Assembly: GCA_002344215.1 (NCBI GenBank)
Contig: DDSV01000049.1
Span: forward strand, 278,733-342,732
Direction of reading: 5' to 3'
Length of the DNA stretch: 64,000 nucleotides
Source of the DNA: Akkermansiaceae bacterium UBA2381
GTDB taxonomy: Bacteria; Verrucomicrobiota; Verrucomicrobiia; Verrucomicrobiales; DEV007
This document shows positions 37,141-46,152 of this stretch, one piece after another. Every line of letters starts with the position of its first letter. The first letter of the stretch is position 1. The position numbers and the translations under genes are program-made. Below the pieces are notes generated by a model. The model was not told where the DNA came from. It was given only the letters and a program-made list of their open reading frames with translations, and searched no databases.

Positions 37141-38004
37141 CTACCGACAACCTGTCCCTCCCCTGCGATAGGCCCTCAAAAGGATCGTGGCGAGAGCCCA
37201 GAGAAGGAGCGCTCCCGAAAAGACGGAGAGAGGAATGCCGGGATGCTGCCTCATTACCTTCAGCCAATGGCTCTGGGTGACGAAGGTTCCTGAAGGCCAG
37301 ACCAGGTTGATAAACAATCCCCGCTTCAGGCCGAGCGACCGGGTCGTGGTGAGGGTTACCCTGTTGGCCTCGGAATCCAGTGTAAACCCCGGCCCAAGTG
37401 CCTCGCCGGGATCTTCAAATCCACTCACCGCGGGGGAGAATTTTGAAATCGTGACCCCGTCGGGCAGCACCACCTCGACCTCGGCCCGGTCGATGGGCAG
37501 GGTAGGCAGCGGACCCGCCGCATCGATCACGGCGGAAAATTCCCCCCCGACTTTTCGCCAGTCGGCTCCGGTTCGGTATTCGATCCGGTAGGAGTAGTCC
37601 CGCGGTTCGAGCTCTACTTCGGGCGAACCCACATACAGGGTCACAAAACCCTCTCCGTTTTTGAAATGATAGGGCTCGGGCTCACCGTCCTTCAACACTC
37701 TGAGAATCTGCCATTCATTGTCGAGAATGAGCCCTCCCGGTCCCTGGAATGCCGTCAGGTAGTTCAGAATAGGCCCCCGTTTGATGAGCCCGGTTTCCAC
37801 TCCGATCCGGAAGGACTGTGATATCCAGACTGAGCCATCCCGGGCGATCGTTATTCTGACCTGCAGCTCTTTGATCCGGTCTCCCTCCCCCTTTTCCGGA
37901 GTGAGCGGAGCGGAGACCTGAACCTCCCCCTGAAGTGGATCGGGGAGGAGCACGGAGACCGCAATGATCACGGTTCCGGCGAGGGCTTTAAGCGCAGCGT
38001 TCAA
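37141..38004 (-). CDS. DUF2207-type membrane protein, truncated at its C-terminus by a repeat
   Basis: 287 residues. A signal sequence (LKALAGTVIIAVSVLLPD) precedes a large extracytoplasmic beta-rich domain with DUF2207 features (DRIKELQVRITIARDGSVWI, YSYRIEYRTGADW, RAEVEVVLPDGVTISKFSP, TTTRSLGLKRGLFINLVWPSG), then one membrane helix (FSGALLLWALATILLRAY). Normal DUF2207 proteins continue for roughly 250-300 more residues with a cytoplasmic domain and further helices. Here the frame stops 7 residues after AYR, and those last codons are written in repeat sequence (37149-37168). So this is probably a broken gene, though the remaining part could still be made and exported. Confidence 0.7.
   Translation of the reverse strand: MNAALKALAGTVIIAVSVLLPDPLQGEVQVSAPLTPEKGEGDRIKELQVRITIARDGSVWISQSFRIGVETGLIKRGPILNYLTAFQGPGGLILDNEWQILRVLKDGEPEPYHFKNGEGFVTLYVGSPEVELEPRDYSYRIEYRTGADWRKVGGEFSAVIDAAGPLPTLPIDRAEVEVVLPDGVTISKFSPAVSGFEDPGEALGPGFTLDSEANRVTLTTTRSLGLKRGLFINLVWPSGTFVTQSHWLKVMRQHPGIPLSVFSGALLLWALATILLRAYRRGGTGCR
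37149..37168. repeat. Partial third copy of the 65-bp repeat (right end only)
   Basis: AACCTGTCCCTCCCCTGCGA matches the right end of copies 1 and 2 (19 of 20 bases to copy 1). It lies 21 bases past copy 2 and encodes the aberrant last codons of the DUF2207 gene, marking the junction at which that gene lost its end. Confidence 0.7.
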
Positions 38005-38055
38005 TCGTGAACCCTAGCCCAGAAACCCGCCAACCAATAGACAAGAATCTGAAAA

Positions 38056-39456
38056 TTACAGCTTTTTCAGCAACTTATCGTGAATTCCGCCAAATCCCCC
38101 GTTGCTGAAAACGATGATGACATCGTTATCGCGGGCTTCTTTTTCGAGCCGGGCGACGATCGCGTCGGCATCCGGTTCGTAAAAGGCGGGGATGCCTCCG
38201 TCACGAAGCGTGCTCATGAGGAGATCGGTATCAAGTCGTTCGCTCTCAGCGAGACTGTCCGCCCTCGCCACGGCGGCGAGGCAGACTCCATCAGCCTTGC
38301 CGAGGGCCTCGGGCAGGGCGTCCTGAAAGACGTTGCGGCGGGTCGTATTGGAGCGGGGCTCAAACACAGCCCAGAGCCGGGCTCCCGCAAAACGCTGCCG
38401 CATTCCGGCCAGCGCCTCACGAATGGCGGTGGGGTGATGCCCGAAATCGTCAACGATCGTGATGTTGCGTGAGGTGACTCCACGCACCTCCTGACGGCGG
38501 CGAACCCCGCTGAAGGTTGAAAGCGCCTCACGTATCGATGCCGCCTCGACTCCGGCGAAACGGGCCGCGGTCACTGCCATGGCCGCATTCCGGACATTGT
38601 ATTCCCCGTTCAGATCGATGCGATAGCGCTCGCCTTCCACCGTGAATGACGTGTTGTCCGCCTGGTAGTCCACCTCCGTGATCGCCGCCTCGCAATCGGG
38701 AGCAAACCCGACCCGTTTCATCGGTGAATGCCCCTGCGCCTTGAACACCTCGAGACAGTTTGGATCGTCTCCATTGATCAGGACGAGTCCGTTATCGGGA
38801 ACGAGCCGGATCATATGTCCAAAGGACTTTTTGATTGCCGCGAGGCTTTCATAGATGTCGGCATGATCGAACTCGATGTTGTTCACGATCGCCACCTCAG
38901 GGAGGTAGTGGATGAACTTCGAGCGCTTGTCGAAAAAGGCGGAGTCATACTCATCTCCCTCAAGGACACAAAGATCCGAGGCGGTGAATCGCGCGCCCTG
39001 CTTCAGATTGCCGGGCAATCCTCCGATCACAAAACTCGGATCCAATCCGGCGGATTCGAAGATCCAGGTCAGAATGGAAGAGGTCGTGGTCTTTCCATGC
39101 GTGCCGCTCACGACAAAGTTCCTTTTGCCGCGAAGAATCTGGTCCCTGAGCAGTTCGGGAAGAGATACATAATGGAGCTTGCGGCGCAGGACCTCTTCCA
39201 CCTCCGGATTGCCCCGGCTCTGGGCGTTTCCGATGACAAAAAGGTCCACATCCGCAGGGAGGTTGTCCGATTTGTATCCGTCGAGGATCTCAATGCCGCG
39301 ACTTTCGAGGAAGGACTTCATCGGGTCGTAGACCTGGGAATCGGAGCCGGTCACCCGGTAACCGGCATCGCGAAACGCAGCCGCGACCGAACCCATCGCG
39401 GTTCCGCAGATGCCCATGAAGTAGAGATGTTTGTCAGATACGGATGGGGACTTCAT
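38056..39456 (-). CDS. mpl: UDP-N-acetylmuramate--L-alanyl-gamma-D-glutamyl-meso-diaminopimelate ligase
   Basis: 466 residues. Mur ligase family member that reattaches recycled tripeptide to UDP-MurNAc in peptidoglycan recycling. Motifs: the N-terminal YFMGICGTAMGSVAAAFRD, P-loop SGTHGKTTT (about 117-125), the central VLEGDEYDSAFFDKRSKF that is characteristic of Mpl rather than MurC, VNNIEFDHADIY, and the C-terminal VFSNGGFGGIHDKLL. This implies a meso-diaminopimelate cell wall. It is a single gene with open sequence on both sides (245 bp upstream with no gene seen). Confidence 0.95.
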   Translation of the reverse strand: MKSPSVSDKHLYFMGICGTAMGSVAAAFRDAGYRVTGSDSQVYDPMKSFLESRGIEILDGYKSDNLPADVDLFVIGNAQSRGNPEVEEVLRRKLHYVSLPELLRDQILRGKRNFVVSGTHGKTTTSSILTWIFESAGLDPSFVIGGLPGNLKQGARFTASDLCVLEGDEYDSAFFDKRSKFIHYLPEVAIVNNIEFDHADIYESLAAIKKSFGHMIRLVPDNGLVLINGDDPNCLEVFKAQGHSPMKRVGFAPDCEAAITEVDYQADNTSFTVEGERYRIDLNGEYNVRNAAMAVTAARFAGVEAASIREALSTFSGVRRRQEVRGVTSRNITIVDDFGHHPTAIREALAGMRQRFAGARLWAVFEPRSNTTRRNVFQDALPEALGKADGVCLAAVARADSLAESERLDTDLLMSTLRDGGIPAFYEPDADAIVARLEKEARDNDVIIVFSNGGFGGIHDKLLKKL

Positions 39457-39701
39457 TTCAACAGGGACTTCCCGCTACCCACTCGAGGGATTCGGGATAG
39501 GCGCGAAAGGCCGGTCTTTACGACCTTTTGCCCGGCGTCGCAATGTCTTTTGTCCGATACGGGAACCCCTCGCCGGATCTTTCAAAGCCTCTTGAAAAGG
39601 GTCGACAATCTCGAAACGTCGCCCCGTGAGGCCGTATTACGGGTTTGTTTCAGACGCTAACACGCGATTGACCGTTTCAAACCTTGGCGCGATGATCGCC
39701 C

Positions 39702-41777
39702 ATGAGCATGTTTGTCAAACATCAGGCGAAGACTCCAAAAACGGTCAAGTTCGCCCTCCTTCTGGGAATTCTCTGGGCCCTCAGCCTCGTCGTGATCTGG
39801 TTTGGCTACAGGAACAGCGAAGGAGAGTCCGGCGGATTTTTCCATTTTATCGGACGGTTTCACGTCATCATCGTCCATTTCCCGATCGGCCTGATCGTTC
39901 TCGCTGCGGCGATGGAAGTGCTTTCCTACTTCACTGCCTTTTCCCACCTCGCCAGGACGCAGCCCTTCATGCTCTGGATGGGCTTCCTCAGCAGCATCGT
40001 CGCCACGGTGGTCGGGTTCCTCCTGATGAGTGCGGAGGATTTCTCCGGCCGCGCCATGAGCCTTCACTTGTATTTTGGTCTGGCCGTGGTCGTTCTGGCC
40101 TTGCTCGCCCTCATCCTCTCCCTCCTCGAAAAGCGGTTTTTCTCAGGCCTCGCCATCGGTGCCGCCGCTTTCTCGACTCTACTGAGCGGCCATTTCGGCG
40201 GAGCAATGGTTCATGAGCCTGAATACCTTACGGAACACGCCCCCGCCGCCTTGAAGCCGGCTTTGATGTTCGGGCTGGGTGAGCCCGGGGAAAAAGCGGA
40301 TGCAATCACCCTGGAGGAAATCACTGAGGTTCCTGTTGGGGAAAGGATCGTCTACACGGACTTCATCGTCCCGATTCTCGACAAAACCTGTAACGAGTGC
40401 CACAACGAGAACAAAATCAAAGGCAAGCTACGCATGGATACCCATGAGCTCCTCCTCGCCGGGGCGGAGGGATCCGATTTTCCCACCGTGGTGCCCGGGA
40501 ACGCCGAAAAGTCTGAGATGATCGTCCGGGTCAATCTGCCCGCCGACGACGACGAGTTCATGCCACCGAAGGGCGACCCCCTCACTCCAGCCGAAATCAA
40601 ACTTCTCAGCCTTTGGATCCAGGCAGGAGCCAAGACCGAAACGACCGTGGCACAACTCGGAGACGATCCGCAGATCGCCGCCACCGCCCTTGAGGTACTC
40701 GCGATTCATACCGGCAGCAAGGAGGAGGCGATCGTGAATAATCCTGTGGCCCAAAAGCTCCTCTGGGAAACTCTTTCCCCCGAGGAGCAAACCCAGCGCA
40801 TGGCCGACGTCAACGAGGCCGCCGCCAAATACAACTTTTCCATCATGCCCATCTCGGCAGAGGATGATCGGCTTCGAGTCAACGTGATCAACGCAGCGAA
40901 AGAATTTGGAGACGAGCAACTCAGACTGCTGGAGCCGGTCGCTGATCGAATCGTCTGGCTTGACCTCGCCCGCAGCCAGGTCACCGATGCAGGCATGAAA
41001 ACAGTTCGACTCATGGGAGCGTTGGAGCGTTTACACCTTGAGAATACAGGGGTCACCGACGCCGGAATCGCGGAGCTGGCCGCCCTTTCAAATCTTGAAT
41101 ATCTCAATCTCTACGGAACCAAAGTCGGCAACGATATCTTTAAAACGTTTGCCACCCTGCCCAAGCTCAAAAAAGTCTATGTCTGGCAGACCGCCGTGGA
41201 CCCCGCCGAAGCTAAATCCTTTGAACGAACTGTTAACCTTGAGATCAACACCGGAGCCGAACTCGCGGCCCCTCCCGCTGCACCCGCGCCCCAGGAAATC
41301 AAAGCGGCTGAGCCGGCAAAAGCAGCTGAAGCGAAACCGGCCGTCGCCAAACCAGCCGTCGCCAAACCAGCTGAGCCAAAACCGGCGGCAGCCAATCCGG
41401 CCCCTGCCCCGCCGAAGTCTGCTGAACCCGCAAAACCGGCTGTTGCAAAGCCCGCTCCGGCCAAACCCGCCGAGGTAAAACCGACGGCGGCGAAACCAGC
41501 AGCAACCCAGGCGGCTCCGGCGAAGCCCACTGAGCCGAAGCCTGCCGCAGCCAAGCCGTCGGACACTCCGCCTGCCCCGGCGAAACCGGCGGAGACAAAA
41601 CCGGCTCCAGCGAAGCCAGCTGAGCCGAAACCCGAGCCCGCCAAGCCCGCTGCGGCTCCCGCCGCACCCGCGGTAACTCCTGCTGCCCCTGCCAAGCCAG
41701 CCGAACCCAAACCTGCGGCAGCAAAGCCGGCCGACACCCCACCCCCGGCAGCGACCCCGGAAAAGAAGGCTCCCTGA
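39702..41777 (+). CDS. DUF2231 membrane domain, cytochrome c, leucine-rich repeat and Pro/Ala/Lys-rich tail protein
   Basis: 691 residues. Five or so membrane helices at about 20-165 match DUF2231 (FHVIIVHFPIGLIVLAAAME, LYFGLAVVVLALLALILSLL). A Planctomycete-type cytochrome follows with heme motif CNECH near residue 231 and DKTCNECHNENKIKGKLRMD. After a helical region there are two or three leucine-rich repeats (LERLHLENTGVTDAGIAELA, LEYLNLYGTKVGND). The last 170 residues are low-complexity PAKPAEPKPA-type repeats. DUF2231 predicts heme binding in the membrane, so this may be an electron-transfer protein anchored in the membrane with a wall-spanning tail. It stands at the start of the cytochrome maturation region. 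Confidence 0.8.
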   Translation: MSMFVKHQAKTPKTVKFALLLGILWALSLVVIWFGYRNSEGESGGFFHFIGRFHVIIVHFPIGLIVLAAAMEVLSYFTAFSHLARTQPFMLWMGFLSSIVATVVGFLLMSAEDFSGRAMSLHLYFGLAVVVLALLALILSLLEKRFFSGLAIGAAAFSTLLSGHFGGAMVHEPEYLTEHAPAALKPALMFGLGEPGEKADAITLEEITEVPVGERIVYTDFIVPILDKTCNECHNENKIKGKLRMDTHELLLAGAEGSDFPTVVPGNAEKSEMIVRVNLPADDDEFMPPKGDPLTPAEIKLLSLWIQAGAKTETTVAQLGDDPQIAATALEVLAIHTGSKEEAIVNNPVAQKLLWETLSPEEQTQRMADVNEAAAKYNFSIMPISAEDDRLRVNVINAAKEFGDEQLRLLEPVADRIVWLDLARSQVTDAGMKTVRLMGALERLHLENTGVTDAGIAELAALSNLEYLNLYGTKVGNDIFKTFATLPKLKKVYVWQTAVDPAEAKSFERTVNLEINTGAELAAPPAAPAPQEIKAAEPAKAAEAKPAVAKPAVAKPAEPKPAAANPAPAPPKSAEPAKPAVAKPAPAKPAEVKPTAAKPAATQAAPAKPTEPKPAAAKPSDTPPAPAKPAETKPAPAKPAEPKPEPAKPAAAPAAPAVTPAAPAKPAEPKPAAAKPADTPPPAATPEKKAP

Positions 41778-41949
41778 TCATTTCCCCGAGCCGCGCGCCT
41801 TCCTCAACGCAGGCTCACCCCAACCCAGTGCTCTCATTTCCCGGACGGCCACGGGGACAATTAACGAATCCCCCTCCCGTCTTCACGGACCATTTCGAGC
41901 GTTTTGACCACCCTCACTGTCGTAATCCTCCTGTAAGATCAGCCCTACC

Positions 41950-42615
41950 ATGATGCTCCGCCATTTTATCCGCTATGTTGCCGCCACAACCTTTTTCCTT
42001 TCGGTCAGCGGGTGCGGAGACCGTGAATCCACGGCAGGCCTCGTTGAGCGTGAGCTTTCCTCCTCCGAGCGGGAGTTCAAACTCGCCGAATCGAGCACGG
42101 AACGTTTCCGTTATCAGACCCGGCACGCAGCGGGCGGCGATTCCTCCGTTCCGGGCTCAGGAGGCGGGGGCGGCCCCAAGCTCGTTTTCACCACCCCCGA
42201 AGGATGGACTGACAAAGGTGCCTCGATGATGCGGGACATCAACTTCTCCTTCGGCGAGAAAGGTGAGGGAGAGTGTTATGTGGCGCGGCTCCCCGGAGCC
42301 GGTGGAGGTCTTCTCGCCAACGTGAACCGCTGGTGTTCGCAGATGGGTGCCGAAGCGCTCACTGAGGAACAGGTCGCGGCGCTGCCGGTGAAGCCTCTCT
42401 TCGGCCAGCCGGCCCGATTTGTCACTGTCGACGGAACCTATTCCCCGGGGATGGGAACTACCGATACCTTCGCCAACTACCGGCTGATGGGCCTGATTCT
42501 TGCCTCCGACGCCGGTGCTGTTTTTGTCAAAATGACCGGCCCCAAAGAACTCGTGACCAAAAACGAGGCCGCCTTTGACCAGTTCACGCAGTCGATCGAC
42601 GTGAATACCAACTAA
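41950..42615 (+). CDS. Lipoprotein of unknown function next to cytochrome c maturation genes
   Basis: 221 residues. Lipoprotein signal with lipobox VSGC (Cys 22) after MMLRHFIRYVAATTFFLS. After a Gly-rich linker comes one domain with the readable motifs LVFTTPEGWTDKGASMMRDI, GEGECYVARLPGAGGGLLAN, VNRWCSQMGAEALTEEQVA, and FVKMTGPKELV near the end. It has no known name to me. It lies 14 bases before resB on the same strand, so a role in heme delivery or assembly is possible but only inferred. Confidence 0.75.
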   Translation: MMLRHFIRYVAATTFFLSVSGCGDRESTAGLVERELSSSEREFKLAESSTERFRYQTRHAAGGDSSVPGSGGGGGPKLVFTTPEGWTDKGASMMRDINFSFGEKGEGECYVARLPGAGGGLLANVNRWCSQMGAEALTEEQVAALPVKPLFGQPARFVTVDGTYSPGMGTTDTFANYRLMGLILASDAGAVFVKMTGPKELVTKNEAAFDQFTQSIDVNTN

Positions 42616-42629
42616 TTCCCCTCCCCACC

Positions 42630-43874
42630 ATGGCTAAAACTCCCATCGACTGGTCCCCGGCGAACTGGCCCCGGCTCCTTTATCGCTTCCTGACCTCGTT
42701 CAAACTGGCGACCGTCATCCTCATTCTCATGACCGTGGTCACCCTGCTGGGCACCCTCGGCCAGGTCGAGCACGGGCTCCATTCAGCGAAAGAGAAGTAT
42801 TTCCATTCCTTCTTCTTCACCGACAAGATCTTCGGGATTCCCGTGTTCCTTCCCGGCGGACTCCTGCTCATGCTCGTTCTCTTCACAAACATGACTCTGG
42901 GAGCGCTCGTGAAAGTTCGCAAACGCTGGAAGGGAGCAGGACTTCTCATTTCCCATTTCGGAATGCTCATGCTCCTCGCCGGCGGCTTCATTACCTGGGC
43001 CTTTTCCACGGACGGTTACATGGCCCTCTATCCGGGCATGACGACCAACCGGGTCGAGAGCTACCGCGAATGGCAGCTTGAGGTGATCCCGCTCTCGAAA
43101 GAAGGCGTCGCCGAAAAGGCATGGATCTATCCCTCGGAACTGCTCGATCAGATTCAGTCGGATGAGCAGCGCATCATCAAAACGGAAGCGCTCCCTTTCG
43201 ACGTCGTCATCAATGGCTACTCAAGGAACGCCACCCCGATTCCTGTCACGGCTCCCATGGCTGCAAGTGTCACGGGCAGGGAAATCGACGGGTATAAGTT
43301 GTCTCCGCAAAAAACCTCGAAGGAGGCGGAGCAGAACCTTCCCGGTTGTTTCGTTGAATTCCGTCCGAAGGATGGCACGACCCCCGTCGAGGCTATTCTC
43401 TGGGCCGGGTCCTATCGTTTTGATCCGAAAGAAAAACCGATGCCCTTCACTTTCACGGTGGGAGATCAGCTCTACGGAGCTCTCCTCATCAAGAAATCCT
43501 GGACAGTTCCGTTCGAGCTTCGCCTGGATGAGTTTGTTTTCGAGCGCCACCCCGGGGTGAGCATGGCAAGAAACTACGAAAGCCGGGTCACCCGGATCGA
43601 GGCATCCGAGCCTGACAAAGCGCTTGAGATCAAGATGAACGAACCGATGCGGCATGCCGGCTACACCTTTTTCCAGGAGTCCTTCGGTCCCTCGGGTTCA
43701 CAGCCCGGCGATGAAATGTTCTCCCAGTTTGCGGTGGCGAACAACCCCGCCGATCAATGGCCGCTCTGGGCTCTTATCATCAATGGAATCGGCCTCGGCA
43801 TCCATTTTGTCATCATGTTAGTGAACTTCACGACTCGTTCCCGGAACAAACAAGCCCACGCGGCCATCTCATGA
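42630..43874 (+). CDS. resB: Cytochrome c biogenesis protein ResB/Ccs1-like
   Basis: 414 residues. System II heme-delivery partner of CcsA. Membrane helices near residues 20-45 (FKLATVILILMTVVTLLGTL), 70-95 (PGGLLLMLVLFTNMTLGALV) and 105-125 (GLLISHFGMLMLLAGGFI), a large periplasmic part, and a final helix (WALIINGIGLGIHFVIMLV). YTFFQESF fits the ResB C-terminal domain. Its stop overlaps the ccsA start (ATGA). Confidence 0.88.
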   Translation: MAKTPIDWSPANWPRLLYRFLTSFKLATVILILMTVVTLLGTLGQVEHGLHSAKEKYFHSFFFTDKIFGIPVFLPGGLLLMLVLFTNMTLGALVKVRKRWKGAGLLISHFGMLMLLAGGFITWAFSTDGYMALYPGMTTNRVESYREWQLEVIPLSKEGVAEKAWIYPSELLDQIQSDEQRIIKTEALPFDVVINGYSRNATPIPVTAPMAASVTGREIDGYKLSPQKTSKEAEQNLPGCFVEFRPKDGTTPVEAILWAGSYRFDPKEKPMPFTFTVGDQLYGALLIKKSWTVPFELRLDEFVFERHPGVSMARNYESRVTRIEASEPDKALEIKMNEPMRHAGYTFFQESFGPSGSQPGDEMFSQFAVANNPADQWPLWALIINGIGLGIHFVIMLVNFTTRSRNKQAHAAIS

Positions 43875-45937
43875 ACAGCTTCTCCAAAATTCTTCCCGCA
43901 CTCGCGGCCGTGGTTCTCCTGACACCCTGTCTCGAGGCCCGCGAGGCACCCAAGTCGGCCCTCCAGAACTATGTTCCGTGGGAGGATGAGACCGTGCACA
44001 CCTTCGAAAACCTCCTCGTCCAGCAGGACGGGCGGGTGAAGCCTCTCTACACTGTGGCCCGCTTCACCCTCCTGCAGTTCAGCGGGAAATCGAAAGTCTC
44101 GTTCCAGACACAGGACGGCGAAACCCACAGCATCCACTATGCGGCCTGGCTCCTTGACGTGCTCTTCCGGGGTCAGATCGCCAAAGATCTCCCGGTCTTT
44201 GTTGTCGATGACACCGCCGCCGTCGTTCAGATCGGCGTGTCTCCCATGATGCCGGACGGCACCACCCCGAAGTCGAAGCGGGACCGCTACTCCTACAACG
44301 AGCTGATCTCCGGTCGGGCAAAACTGGCTGAACTCAGCGCCCAATACGCGGAGAAGGAGGAACAGCACAAGAAGAGCGAAAAGGATCCTCAATTCGAACT
44401 CGATCGCGTCGAGGGCATGATCCTCACTCTGGGGCGGAACATCAGTTCCTTTGAGTTCCTCGTCGGACAGTTCGGATTTGCCCGTCAGGGCGAAATGCTG
44501 GTGAACGAGAACATTCTGCCTCCGGAGATGATCGAACTCGCCAAACGTCTCGATACGATCGAGATGCTAGACAAAATGCCTGAGATGACGCTCGAGCAAC
44601 TCGTCCAGACCGTTCGCCAGCAGCCGGGTGCGACGGAAGAAGAGCGCATGTTCTCGGGTGCCCTGAGGCTCTTCTTTTTCCACGCCAATTCAGCCCGCGG
44701 TCTGAATCTTTTCCCGCCGCAGAAGACCGACGACGAAGTCTGGGTTTCCGGCGGAGACGCACTCCTCGCGGGCCTTGCCTCGAAAGAGGTTCGCCCCTGG
44801 GCGAAGGAGCAACTCGGCGGTATTCGCACGCTCGTGAAGGCACAGAAAGAGGGCGAACCCGCCTTCCTCGCGGCACTCAAGACCTTTTCCGCCTCTCAGA
44901 GAAGCATTGCCGAATCGCGTGGCGAGGGCACCTACTCGGAAATGGAGATCTCTCTCTATCGCGGGAAATGGTTTTCCTACTCTCTCATGTGTTTCATTTT
45001 CGCCTTCATCGTCATGGCCTTCAGCTGGCTCACACCCGGCAGCAAGGTGGGAAGGACGCTTATCCTTGTCGCCAGCCTCATTGCTCTGGTCGGCCTGATC
45101 TTTGACATCTACGGGATCACCCTGCGCTCGATCATCCGCCAGCGCCCGCCCATCACCAATCTCTACGACACGGTGCTCTTCATTACGGGGGTAGCAGTGT
45201 TGCTCGGGCTCATCATCGAGTATTTCACCCGGGTCGGGATCGGCACTTTGGTGGCGGTATTCTCGGGAGTCATGGGCATGTTCCTCGCCATGAAATACGA
45301 GGCGAAAGAAGCGACCGACACGATCACGCAGCTAGTCGCCGTTCTCGATACCAATTTCTGGCTCGCCACCCACGTCACCATCATCAACATCGGCTACGCT
45401 GCGGGACTGGTCTCCGCCATCATCGGCATCATCTACCTCACAGGAAGGTTTTTCGGGATGCTGCGGGGCAAAACCAACAAGGACTTCAACCAGGTCCTCA
45501 CCCGGATGAACTACGGGGTGATCTGTTTCTGCCTCTTTTTCTCCCTCGTCGGCACCGTCCTCGGGGGAATCTGGGCGAATTACAGCTGGGGACGCTTCTG
45601 GGGCTGGGATCCCAAGGAAAACGGGGCGCTCATGATCTGTCTCTGGACCCTTGTGATCCTCCACGGACGCATGGGCGGCATGATCCGCGAGATCGGCATC
45701 CACATGAACAGCCTCGTGCTGGCGATCATCGTGACCTTCAGCTGGTGGGGCGTCAACAACCTCGGAGTCGGGCTCCACAGCTACGGCTTCACCGAAGGCG
45801 TCTGGGGTTCGCTCTACACCTCATGGATGGTCCTCGGAGTCTTTATGCTCATGGGCGTGGCGGTTTGGTTACAGGAGAGAAAGAAGAAATCGACCGCCAA
45901 AGACAAGTCGCTGCCGGAGGAATCGGTCCCGGCATAA
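43871..45937 (+). CDS. ccsA: Cytochrome c biogenesis protein CcsA with N-terminal periplasmic extension
   Basis: 688 residues from the ATG at 43871 that overlaps the resB stop; the longer frame upstream runs through resB. A signal-like helix (ILPALAAVVLLTPCLEA) leads into about 350 soluble, largely helical residues, followed by the CcsA domain: eight or so helices from about residue 375. The tryptophan-rich heme-handling motif is intact (WGRFWGWDPKENGALMICLW), with flanking His in FWLATHVTII, DTVLF and VGLHSYGF. CcsA and ResB together move heme out and attach it to CxxCH apocytochromes. The N-terminal extension is found in ResC-type fused proteins of PVC bacteria and Bacteroidetes. Confidence 0.92.
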   Translation: MNSFSKILPALAAVVLLTPCLEAREAPKSALQNYVPWEDETVHTFENLLVQQDGRVKPLYTVARFTLLQFSGKSKVSFQTQDGETHSIHYAAWLLDVLFRGQIAKDLPVFVVDDTAAVVQIGVSPMMPDGTTPKSKRDRYSYNELISGRAKLAELSAQYAEKEEQHKKSEKDPQFELDRVEGMILTLGRNISSFEFLVGQFGFARQGEMLVNENILPPEMIELAKRLDTIEMLDKMPEMTLEQLVQTVRQQPGATEEERMFSGALRLFFFHANSARGLNLFPPQKTDDEVWVSGGDALLAGLASKEVRPWAKEQLGGIRTLVKAQKEGEPAFLAALKTFSASQRSIAESRGEGTYSEMEISLYRGKWFSYSLMCFIFAFIVMAFSWLTPGSKVGRTLILVASLIALVGLIFDIYGITLRSIIRQRPPITNLYDTVLFITGVAVLLGLIIEYFTRVGIGTLVAVFSGVMGMFLAMKYEAKEATDTITQLVAVLDTNFWLATHVTIINIGYAAGLVSAIIGIIYLTGRFFGMLRGKTNKDFNQVLTRMNYGVICFCLFFSLVGTVLGGIWANYSWGRFWGWDPKENGALMICLWTLVILHGRMGGMIREIGIHMNSLVLAIIVTFSWWGVNNLGVGLHSYGFTEGVWGSLYTSWMVLGVFMLMGVAVWLQERKKKSTAKDKSLPEESVPA

Positions 45938-46005
45938 CCGGGCAATCCAAAAACCGAGTCATCTTCAATTTGGCATTTCCGCAAACTGTGTCTACAATCT
46001 GCCCC

Positions 46006-46095
46006 ATGGCTATTTTCATCGGAATCGTTGTCGCACTGGTGTTCCTTTTCGTCGGTGCTCTTGCTTTTCAGTATCTCCTGAAAGGTGAAAACTGA
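46006..46095 (+). CDS. 29-residue membrane microprotein
   Basis: ATG at 46006, TGA at 46093-46095. The peptide is nearly all one helix (MAIFIGIVVALVFLFVGALA), followed by FQYLLKGEN. The hydrophobic stretch with a short polar tail is what small accessory subunits of respiratory complexes look like. It sits 68 bases after ccsA and 57 bases before the pyk start. Codon choice (GTC, CTG, GGT) is coding-like. Not testable without expression data or homologues. Confidence 0.5.
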   Translation: MAIFIGIVVALVFLFVGALAFQYLLKGEN

Positions 46096-46152
46096 GTGAC
46101 CCCCGGTCTTATCGATGGTAACTCTGATTCGGCCCTACCGGACCAGTGCCCC

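Noticed and set aside
41260..41775. Short repeats that could be taken for a tandem DNA repeat or CRISPR-like array
   Set aside because: They are the codons of the Pro/Ala/Lys-rich protein tail in one reading frame, irregular in spacing and without unique spacers.
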